The translations under genes and the position numbers were made by a program. A stretch of 21,511 bases of DNA from the IMG/VR virus record IMGVR_UViG_3300008267_011546, positions 1-21,511 of that record; one strand, given 5' to 3'. Positions 14,427 through 19,399 of the stretch are shown piece by piece. The notes below the pieces were generated by a model that searched no databases, was not told the origin of the DNA, and saw nothing but the letters and a program-made list of their open reading frames with translations. Numbering within the stretch: position 1 is the stretch's first letter; each line of letters begins with the position of its first letter. This DNA comes from a virus.

Positions 14427-15050
14427 ATGAATAAACTAGAAATTATCGTAAACCACCTTTACCAATGGCCCTCAGATATAAATGAACATATCCCTACCTT
14501 AATTAAATATGGCTCAGAATGCAACCATATCACAGAAATGGGAGTTAGATGGATAACTTCGACATGGGCATTTTTAGGATCAGCCCCAGAAAAACTTATT
14601 AGCTATGACATGGAATACCCATCATTATGGGGAAAAGATAGCCAACATATGTCAGCAGACGCAGTATCTCGAGGATACAATACTTTAGAAGAAGTATATG
14701 AAGTTGCTCAAGAGTTTAATATTGGATATGAATTTATAAAAGCTAATGTTCTTGATGTAGAAATTGAACAAACAGACTTATTATTTTTAGATACCTGGCA
14801 TTCATATAAACAACTTAAAGCTGAGCTTTCTCTTCACTCCTCAAAAACCAATAAATACATTATATTTCATGATACCACATCATATGCTACTTATGATGAA
14901 ACCAACTACGAAATCCTAGGCCCAGAATGGAAAGCCGAAGGAATAGGAATATGGAGAGCCATAGAAGAATTCCTTAATACTCACCCAGAATGGGAACTAA
15001 TTGAGCGATTCCACAACAACAATGGATTAACTATTATAGGAAAAGTATGA
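14427..15050 (+). CDS. Class I methyltransferase-like / cephalosporin hydroxylase-like protein
   Basis: A 207-residue Rossmann-fold protein. ITEMGVRWITSTWAFL (35-50) is in the position of a SAM-binding motif I but is atypical; YDMEYP (60-65) follows as the acidic loop, and LLFLDTWHSYKQLKAEL (118-134) with YIIFHDTTS (144-152) match the pattern seen in Methyltransf_24 and cephalosporin-hydroxylase-like enzymes, where Asp and His bind metal. It probably methylates a sugar hydroxyl, but the loose glycine motif leaves the cofactor uncertain. It overlaps the next gene by ATGA. Confidence 0.62.
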   Translation: MNKLEIIVNHLYQWPSDINEHIPTLIKYGSECNHITEMGVRWITSTWAFLGSAPEKLISYDMEYPSLWGKDSQHMSADAVSRGYNTLEEVYEVAQEFNIGYEFIKANVLDVEIEQTDLLFLDTWHSYKQLKAELSLHSSKTNKYIIFHDTTSYATYDETNYEILGPEWKAEGIGIWRAIEEFLNTHPEWELIERFHNNNGLTIIGKV

Positions 15051-15256
15051 TATCTGTAATCATCCCAACATATAAATCACCGGATGCTTTAGATTTATGT
15101 TTACGTTCTGCAATTGAAGGACAACAAAACAAAAACCAAATTATAGTTGTAGTTGATGGTTTTTACGATATAAACAAAGAAGTACTTGAAAAATGGTCTG
15201 AACATATTGATGTTTTAAATTTAGAGGAAAACCTCGCTTTTGGGATACAACATTAG
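15047..15256 (+). pseudogene. GT2 glycosyltransferase, N-terminal part (disrupted)
   Basis: First third of a family-2 glycosyltransferase. ISVIIPTYKSPDALDLCL (2-19) is the classic GT2 opening and IIVVVDGFYD (32-41) the second strand. After LEENLAFG the frame ends IQH and a stop, while the neighbouring frame continues as WDTTLEDDWQEGAVISP from base 15241. Relatives normally have a stretch here containing the DDN/DxD metal-binding motif. That stretch is missing, so neither fragment can be a working enzyme. The break resembles that in the GT gene at 5283. Confidence 0.62.
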
Positions 15257-15717
15257 AGGATGATTGGCAAGAAGGAGCAGTAATATCACCTAACCAAATT
15301 GAGCCTTATCCTTCAATGTTTAGACAATTTATTATAGAGGATCTTGGAACGGACCCAAAAACATTTGACCTAGAGCAATTTTGGTTATTTGATTACCACT
15401 ATGCCTCTGGTGGTAAAGTGGAGGAATGCGGCTCTACATTACCTATCTTTATGTCCAAAATAGATTATTTGAAAGTTGGAGGGTGGGATGAAAATTATGA
15501 TTTAGGAATGGTAGCGGATTGGGATTTCTTTTTAAAATGTCAATTAAGTGGACTTAAAATGATTCGAACATGGAATTGCCATTTTTACCATTTTGCCTCG
15601 GTATCCACTAATGGAGAAAAAAGACAACAAGCAGAGCAAAACGGACATATGTATGCCAAATATAAATGGGGGACTCATATCAAGCACAATCCTTTAACAA
15701 ATTTAAAATTTTTATAG
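15238..15717 (+). pseudogene. GT2 glycosyltransferase, C-terminal part (disrupted)
   Basis: C-terminal part of the gene started at 15047, in another frame. FWDTTLEDDW (from 15238) leads to SPNQIEPYPSMFRQF and then FMSKIDYLKVGGWDENYDLG, the GT2 GGWDE-type acceptor block with a probable catalytic acid, and VADWDFFLKCQLSG, a typical ED-like helix. The first ATG in this frame is at 15316, but homology clearly begins before it. The sequence is undecayed up to its stop. It is the last gene of the glycan operon. Confidence 0.62.
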
Positions 15718-15722
15718 AAGAC

Positions 15723-15751
15723 TTGTCTCTTAAAAAAATCTTTTGTATATT
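15723..15751 (+). promoter_or_regulatory. Sigma70-like promoter candidate
   Basis: TTGTCT (15723-15728), exactly 17 bases, TATATT (15746-15751), with an expected start about 11 bases before the ATG at 15769. It lies between the glycan operon and a new gene block. It shares TTTTGTAT(A/C)TT and a GTTATG start context with the nuclease promoter region (3617-3636), and a similar form with the region before 18145. Confidence 0.5.
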
Positions 15752-15768
15752 GATAAAAATTAAAAGTT

Positions 15769-15927
15769 ATGAAAGTTTATATTTATTATAGCAAATTTGA
15801 TTCTAAAAAAGAACCACAAGGAAAAGTTAAGGCAAGTAACCTACAAGAAGCTATTCATTTAATATCCCAAATCAAGCAATTAGATCAAAACGAATTTCTT
15901 CAAATATTTGAAATCAAAGAAATTTAA
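15769..15927 (+). CDS. Small protein, unknown
   Basis: A 52-residue frame beginning MKVYIYYSKFDSKKEPQGKV and ending FLQIFEIKEI. It is the first gene after the 15723 promoter candidate and ends three bases before the next ATG. The beta-strand start (KVYIYYS), the helix SNLQEAIHLISQI and the final strand suggest a tiny alpha/beta fold of the type seen in phage inhibitors and adaptor proteins. No family is recognised. Confidence 0.55.
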   Translation: MKVYIYYSKFDSKKEPQGKVKASNLQEAIHLISQIKQLDQNEFLQIFEIKEI

Positions 15928-15930
15928 ACT

Positions 15931-16314
15931 ATGATTATGGATGTGCATATTAATAATCTAGAAACCTTTGCAGGAAAAGGAGTAAATGTCACTGAAAATA
16001 AAAAATCAGTTGCTAAAAGAGATAAAAAATTCTTTGTATCAATGGTTGATACTCTTTCCAAATTAGATGAGCGTTCAAACGCTCTAATGGATCTTGGGAT
16101 TGATCTTATAAGATATGAAGACCCATACTTTCAGCTAATAGAAAACCTAATTTTAAGAACTTACGGCCCTTTAAAAGGGGGAATTATTTTATGGTGGTGT
16201 GGAGAAAGAAAATTGTTAGATGTTAAAATGTACAACATGGTGGATGAAAATGGAAATGGTACCGTTATCTCAAATGTAAATCAATTATATAATTACCTAA
16301 ATAAATTAAAATAA
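15931..16314 (+). CDS. Phage protein, unknown
   Basis: A 127-residue protein; starts at 15931 or 15937 (Met3, MDVHINN) are equally possible. The N-terminal 30 residues are charged, then helices KFFVSMVDTLSKLDER and LMDLGIDLIRYEDPYFQLIE, and a C-terminal region ILWWCGERKLLDVKMYNMVD with a final asparagine-rich helix. WWCGERK and the conserved look of the central helix suggest a real family, but I cannot assign it. It is followed within six bases by a DksA-like zinc finger, so both may share regulation. Confidence 0.6.
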   Translation: MIMDVHINNLETFAGKGVNVTENKKSVAKRDKKFFVSMVDTLSKLDERSNALMDLGIDLIRYEDPYFQLIENLILRTYGPLKGGIILWWCGERKLLDVKMYNMVDENGNGTVISNVNQLYNYLNKLK

Positions 16315-16319
16315 AAGTT

Positions 16320-16598
16320 ATGAAGTGTATTCACTGTCAAGAGGAGATTAATCCCCTACGTTTAAAAGCATTGCCGGGAACTAAAACATGTGTAGATTGT
16401 TCTACAACAGGAGCCAAAAAAGGTATTATTGTTACATTAGGAGAAAAAGATCACACGTGTAATGAGGTTATGTTTTTAGAAGATGACCAATATGAAAAAT
16501 ATTTAAAGTCCCAAAAGAAAGCAAGATTTGATAAAATAGAGGAACACGATGAAGAACCCCCTAAACTTAATCTTAACAATTTAGACGAAGAGGAATAA
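16320..16598 (+). CDS. DksA/TraR-type zinc finger protein
   Basis: A 92-residue protein with a C4 zinc finger at its N-terminus: Cys3, Cys6, Cys24 and Cys27 give CxxC-x17-CxxC, the exact spacing of DksA/TraR fingers, with RLKALPGTKTCVDC as the typical second half. The long coiled-coil that carries DksA into the RNA polymerase secondary channel is absent, so effects on polymerase are uncertain. A further Cys47 lies in KDHTCNEV. The tail (55-92) is rich in Asp/Glu and Lys. It overlaps the next gene by one base (TAATG). TraR-like small proteins are known on phages and plasmids. Confidence 0.72.
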   Translation: MKCIHCQEEINPLRLKALPGTKTCVDCSTTGAKKGIIVTLGEKDHTCNEVMFLEDDQYEKYLKSQKKARFDKIEEHDEEPPKLNLNNLDEEE

Positions 16599-17248
16599 TG
16601 CCTAAAAGAAGAGATTTTACCAAAACAGAAATTTTAAATGCTATGGCTAAGACCAAATCGGTTAAAGCAGCAGCAAGGTATCTAAACTGTTCATACCAGC
16701 ATTTAAAACCTTGGATGAAATTTTACAAAGACGAGGAAACCGGTTTAACTCTATTTGAGCTACACAAAAACCAAAGTGGAAAAGGCATTCCAAAATTTAT
16801 TAAAGAATCTAACTTTAAAAGAAAAGAACCAGCCATTTTAGATATTGTAGAGGGAAGAGTAGATGCATCGCATTGGAGCCCTGAAAAACTAAAATATAGA
16901 ATGGTTGAAGCAGGTTTAATAGAGGAGTGTTGTGGTAACTGTAATTTTAGAGAAAGACGTGTAACAGATTATAAAATGCCTCTTATATTGCATTTTAAAG
17001 ATGGAAACACAAAACACTATGGGTTAAACAATGTTCAACTACTTTGCTATAACTGTTATTTTTTATTTTATGGTCAAGTATTTACTGAAAAGGAAATACA
17101 AAAACTTGAGGGGCACGGTTCAGTTACTATGAAAATAGAGGAGGAAAAATTGAAACTAGATGATTATCAAATGAAAATGTTACGCGAGTTGGGACTACAC
17201 AATGATGATGACAGTGATGATCCTTATTCGCTAGTATCTTATAAATAA
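16598..17248 (+). CDS. HTH plus degenerate HNH/treble-clef protein
   Basis: A 216-residue putative DNA-binding protein. Residues 8-40 (TKTEILNAMAKTKSVKAAAR, then YLNCSYQHLKPWM) form a helix-turn-helix. Residues 111-155 have a treble-clef pattern: CCGNC (111-115), LILHFKDGN (129-137), LNNVQLLCYNCYFLF (143-157). It matches HNH spacing, but the second His of the usual HH pair is Phe133 and the final His is Tyr154, so nuclease activity is doubtful. I have seen similar proteins in uncultured T4-like phages annotated as HNH endonucleases. A role as a phage regulator is an inference. The acidic C-terminus (DDDSDDPY) is notable. Confidence 0.65.
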   Translation: MPKRRDFTKTEILNAMAKTKSVKAAARYLNCSYQHLKPWMKFYKDEETGLTLFELHKNQSGKGIPKFIKESNFKRKEPAILDIVEGRVDASHWSPEKLKYRMVEAGLIEECCGNCNFRERRVTDYKMPLILHFKDGNTKHYGLNNVQLLCYNCYFLFYGQVFTEKEIQKLEGHGSVTMKIEEEKLKLDDYQMKMLRELGLHNDDDSDDPYSLVSYK

Positions 17249-17265
17249 TCCTTTAATATTTATAA
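17239..17265. repeat. Inverted repeat TTATAAATA / TATTTATAA with upstream motif copy 3
   Basis: A perfect 9-base inverted repeat (17239-17247 and 17257-17265) with a 9-base spacer, spanning the stop of the HTH/HNH gene. The right arm is part of ATATTTATAA (17256-17265), four bases before the ATG at 17270. The left arm contains TATAAATA, the T4 late -10 box, but inside coding sequence. The arms are pure A/T, so a stable hairpin is unlikely; a two-sided protein or sigma site is possible. Confidence 0.4.
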
Positions 17266-17269
17266 GTGA

Positions 17270-17425
17270 ATGAAAAGCAAAAAACATAACAAGATTGTCA
17301 AAGATTACGATAAGCAAAAATCCAAACATTTGGAGCGCTTGGCAGATCAAATCTTGAAGAATGATGAAAAGTTACAACAATTGAAGGGGAAAGAAATTGA
17401 CCCCGGGTTTTTAAAACTATTTTAG
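17270..17425 (+). CDS. Small basic helical protein, unknown
   Basis: A 51-residue frame between motif copy 3 and the next gene (one-base gap). KSKKHNKIVKDYDKQKSKHL and LADQILKNDEKLQQL form long charged helices, ending KEIDPGFLKLF. The end resembles a short linear tail that could dock into a partner. No family is recognised. Tight spacing and the shared upstream motif support it as a real gene. Confidence 0.55.
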   Translation: MKSKKHNKIVKDYDKQKSKHLERLADQILKNDEKLQQLKGKEIDPGFLKLF

Positions 17426-17426
17426 T

Positions 17427-17750
17427 ATGACAAAGATGGAAGAATTTTCAGTTAACAACAGTGAGGAATTCGAAAAAATGGTCGAAAAAGGAGACATTCG
17501 AATTGCCAAAGCTCTTGTAGGAACTATCCTCTCTAACCTTAAAGGGAGAAAACGCCATATCCCAGCACTTTCAGTTTTTCTGGAGGAAGAGGAGTTGGTG
17601 TTGGATGTAACTGTAGATAGACAAGATTTTATATATGTTTTAGAAACTAATTTACCAAAATTTGAAGTACACGAATTGTATGAAGAATGTGCTGAAATAG
17701 TTAAGGCTATAAAGTATCTGAAAGAAACAGAAGATAAGAAGAAAAAATAA
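17427..17750 (+). CDS. Phage protein, unknown
   Basis: A 107-residue acidic protein of unknown family. Helix EFEKMVEKGDIRIAKALVGT (14-33) is followed by GRKRHIPALSVFLEEEELVL, a strand VDVTV-like region and a long C-terminal helix ELYEECAEIVKAIKYLKETE. The clear alpha/beta order suggests a folded domain. It shares an exact stop-start junction with the beta-rich protein that follows, so it may be cotranscribed with virion genes. Confidence 0.58.
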   Translation: MTKMEEFSVNNSEEFEKMVEKGDIRIAKALVGTILSNLKGRKRHIPALSVFLEEEELVLDVTVDRQDFIYVLETNLPKFEVHELYEECAEIVKAIKYLKETEDKKKK

Positions 17751-18089
17751 ATGGCATCCTACACTTACCAACAATTATATGGAACTGGCTCTGTTGGAGA
17801 AAATCTAGCAGGCACAAAGACATTCACCTTTACAAACCCATCAGCATCCTCTTACTTTACAATGGAGACAGTAAGAAATAATCAAGGGTTTTATGATTCA
17901 ACATCCCCCACTAATTTTATAGGAACATATAGTGTTTCTGAATCTATGAATCTAGTTACATCTTCTTATATTGCTTCAATAGTAGTACAACCAGGTGTAT
18001 CTTCATTTACATTTGCTCCTTCATCTGCTATAACAGGAACTACATATTATTTAAGGGGAACAGGAATGTATTCTCTAGTGATTGTTTAA
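17751..18089 (+). CDS. Small beta-rich candidate virion protein
   Basis: A 112-residue protein starting directly after the previous stop, with composition unlike its neighbours: rich in Ser, Thr, Tyr and Gly, poor in Lys and Glu. MASYTYQQLYGTGSVGE, FTFTNPSASSYFTMETVRN, YIASIVVQPGVSSFTFAP and YYLRGTGMYSLVIV read as about eight strands with turns, as in small head-decoration or fibre proteins. I recall similar MxxYTYQQLYG proteins in uncultured phages, without a firm function. The neutral, low-cysteine composition suits a particle exposed outside cells. Confidence 0.62.
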   Translation: MASYTYQQLYGTGSVGENLAGTKTFTFTNPSASSYFTMETVRNNQGFYDSTSPTNFIGTYSVSESMNLVTSSYIASIVVQPGVSSFTFAPSSAITGTTYYLRGTGMYSLVIV

Positions 18090-18106
18090 AGAAGGAATAG
18101 TCTTCT
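18090..18106 (+). terminator. Weak hairpin after the candidate virion gene
   Basis: AGAAG (18090-18094) and CTTCT (18102-18106) pair around a seven-base loop, followed by AAAATTTTCTTT rather than a clean T run. It overlaps the -35 box of the next promoter candidate. It could be a weak terminator but is not convincing. Confidence 0.22.
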
Positions 18107-18126
18107 AAAATTTTCTTTCGTATATT
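18098..18126 (+). promoter_or_regulatory. Sigma70-like promoter candidate
   Basis: TAGTCT (18098-18103), 17 bases, TATATT (18121-18126), with a start expected about 12 bases before the ATG at 18145. The -10 and the TTTCGTATATT context resemble the candidate at 15723; the -35 is weaker. Confidence 0.4.
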
Positions 18127-18144
18127 CAAGCAAATAAAAAGGTT

Positions 18145-18597
18145 ATGTTATTTGAACTACATTTAGAATTTAAAGACGGCAGCATAAAAACAACGATTGT
18201 TACCGCAGAAGAAACTAAAATATACCCACAACGCGATAATATTGTACATTCAGGCTGTAAGCGCTTTAAATACAAAGTAGATAAACACAACGTACTTCCA
18301 AAAACAATAGTTCGCTTTACAAACAAAACTATGATATACCCAGCAGGTATAGAATGTCATCCTCAAACAACATTAGAGGATATAGAGGAAATTCTTACAG
18401 AACAGCAAGTAGCTGAAATCAAAGCAGAGTTACCTCCACCACCACAATTAAAATCATGGAAATTTGAATCCGCTAGTGGAGGAGGAACATACACCGTTAA
18501 GGAAACTAAAAATGGATTTTTGCGTTGTGATTGTCCGGGAGTATGGAGAGCCAAAGATAGAAAATGCAAGCACATCAAAGAAGTAGAAAACCAATAA
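18145..18597 (+). CDS. SWIM zinc finger protein
   Basis: A 150-residue protein ending in a SWIM zinc finger. Cys128, Cys130, Cys141 and His143 in LRCDCPGVW and KCKHIKEV give CxC-x10-CxH, the pattern used for nucleic acid or protein binding. The N-terminal 65 residues form a strand-rich domain (LFELHLEFKDGS, KTTIVTAEETKIY, KTIVRFTNKTMIY); a proline stretch PPPPQLKSW (97-105) joins it to the finger. Similar small SWIM proteins occur in T4-like phages without known function. No catalytic residues are evident. It has its own promoter candidate. Confidence 0.72.
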   Translation: MLFELHLEFKDGSIKTTIVTAEETKIYPQRDNIVHSGCKRFKYKVDKHNVLPKTIVRFTNKTMIYPAGIECHPQTTLEDIEEILTEQQVAEIKAELPPPPQLKSWKFESASGGGTYTVKETKNGFLRCDCPGVWRAKDRKCKHIKEVENQ

Positions 18598-18606
18598 TAT
18601 GTATAA
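18597..18606 (+). promoter_or_regulatory. ATATGTATAA upstream motif, copy 4
   Basis: One base differs from ATATTTATAA. It overlaps the last base of the SWIM stop codon and ends six bases before the ATG at 18613. The overlapping TATAAATA (18602-18609) equals the T4 late box, but lies too close to the start codon for normal T4-like geometry. Confidence 0.35.
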
Positions 18607-18612
18607 ATAAAG

Positions 18613-18828
18613 ATGAACCTAAATACATTACGTAAACTTGTTAAAGAGGAATTATCAAAAGTTTTAAATCAAGGTACATTCCATAATGGAGAAAAAGTAT
18701 TATATAATGATAATGTATATTTAGTTAAATCAGATGGAGGTAATATTGGAGTTGAGATTGTGGGGGATGATGGGAAAACTATTTTAGTAAGACGAAATTT
18801 TGTAACTCGAATAGAAGAAGAAAATTAA
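18613..18828 (+). CDS. Small protein with LRKLVKEEL module and SH3-like barrel
   Basis: A 71-residue protein. MNLNTLRKLVKEELSKVL (1-18) is nearly the same as the N-terminus of the next gene (MNLDALRKIIKEELIKKM), while the bodies differ, again a shared N-terminal module. Residues 25-67 (GEKVLYNDNVYLVKSDG, then NIGVEIVGDDGKTILVRRN) have the strand pattern of a KOW/SH3-like barrel. The KEEL turn is acidic and could be a targeting or cleavage segment. Function unknown. Confidence 0.6.
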   Translation: MNLNTLRKLVKEELSKVLNQGTFHNGEKVLYNDNVYLVKSDGGNIGVEIVGDDGKTILVRRNFVTRIEEEN

Positions 18829-18837
18829 TATTTACAA
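18828..18837 (+). promoter_or_regulatory. ATATTTACAA upstream motif, copy 5
   Basis: Nine of ten bases match ATATTTATAA. It overlaps the last base of the preceding stop codon, as at 1417 and 18597, and lies 16 bases before the ATG at 18854. Confidence 0.35.
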
Positions 18838-18853
18838 ATAAAATAAAAACAAA

Positions 18854-19192
18854 ATGAATTTAGATGCACTACGTAAAATTATCAAAGAAGAATTGATTAA
18901 AAAAATGAATGGAGCAGACCCGAATAAGCCACGATATAATATAGGTGGGTTGGAAGATAATTCTATCAATGGGACTATAAAACTCCTTAACGATTCCCCA
19001 GAACTAGTCCAAGATATGGAAGTTCAAAAAGCTTTAAAGATGGTATTAAGACAACTTGATTTAAAGACTCTTCAAAACCTAAACAGGGCTATCAAAAATC
19101 AAACAGGAAAAGTTTCCCCACCCACTAAAAGTGATACAGAAGATACTGCAAAAATGGCAGACATAGAAAAATATGGCTCTAGAGGGCTTTAA
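18854..19192 (+). CDS. Protein with LRKIIKEEL module, unknown
   Basis: A 112-residue protein sharing its first 18 residues with the previous gene (12 of 18 identical). After a short linker (NGADPNKPRYNIGG), the body is helical: NGTIKLLNDSPELVQDMEVQ and MVLRQLDLKTLQNLNRAIKN, then a Ser/Thr/Lys-rich disordered tail ending SRGL. No family is recognised. It is the last gene before a terminator, next to candidate virion genes; a small virion or core protein is a guess. Confidence 0.58.
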   Translation: MNLDALRKIIKEELIKKMNGADPNKPRYNIGGLEDNSINGTIKLLNDSPELVQDMEVQKALKMVLRQLDLKTLQNLNRAIKNQTGKVSPPTKSDTEDTAKMADIEKYGSRGL

Positions 19193-19216
19193 AAAACATA
19201 ACATAACAAAATATAG

Positions 19217-19242
19217 AAAACTGCTCTCGGGCAGTTTTTTTT
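19217..19242 (+). terminator. Rho-independent terminator
   Basis: AAAACTGC (19217-19224), loop TCTCGG, GCAGTTTT (19231-19238), then TTTT to 19242. The eight-pair stem and T run make a good intrinsic terminator 24 bases after the previous stop. It separates the phage small-gene block from the secreted-protein block. Confidence 0.85.
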
Positions 19243-19256
19243 ATCCTTGGAAATTT

Positions 19257-19298
19257 CATTAGACCCGCCTACGGGAAAACCATTAGACTTGCATACGG
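19257..19298 (+). repeat. Two-copy direct repeat upstream of the protease promoter
   Basis: CATTAGACCCGCCTACGG (19257-19274) and CATTAGACTTGCATACGG (19281-19298) agree at 15 of 18 bases with a 24-base period. They lie in noncoding DNA just upstream of a -35 box at 19305. Such spacing suits binding by a dimeric regulator on one DNA face, which is inferred; it could also be a leftover duplication. Confidence 0.6.
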
Positions 19299-19304
19299 TA
19301 TATA

Positions 19305-19333
19305 TTGTAGATCACCCACTTGCACGATATAAA
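19305..19333 (+). promoter_or_regulatory. Sigma70-like promoter candidate for the protease
   Basis: TTGTAG (19305-19310), 17 bases, TATAAA (19328-19333), predicting a 5' leader of about 60 bases before the ATG at 19400. It lies between the direct repeat and motif copy 6, and is not in the Bacteroidota TTTG/TAnnTTTG form. Confidence 0.4.
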
Positions 19334-19359
19334 ATTAGGGGGTTAATGGTTGGTTTATT

Positions 19360-19369
19360 TTATTTATAA
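19360..19369 (+). promoter_or_regulatory. TTATTTATAA upstream motif, copy 6
   Basis: Nine of ten bases match ATATTTATAA, 30 bases before the protease ATG. Its presence links the secreted protease to the phage transcription programme and argues against a phage-host boundary in the gap. Confidence 0.35.
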
Positions 19370-19399
19370 GCGAATAAATTATAAACCAAAAAATAAAAA

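Noticed and set aside
18363-18578. Minus-strand frame of 71 codons
   Set aside because: It lies wholly inside the SWIM gene, whose zinc finger fixes the coding strand.
18602-18609. TATAAATA as a T4-type late promoter
   Set aside because: Only three bases precede the ATG at 18613, so the expected transcription start would fall inside the start codon region; the overlapping ATATGTATAA motif is more consistent with the other genes.
19261-19345. tRNA-like sequence in the gap before the protease
   Set aside because: I could not form an acceptor stem, T-loop GTTCAA-type motif and anticodon arm together.
19193-19399. Phage-host or prophage boundary in the 207-base gap
   Set aside because: No integrase, tRNA or att-like core is visible, base composition is unchanged, and a phage-type motif precedes the protease. 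The possibility is kept only as the refutation test for the protease finding.
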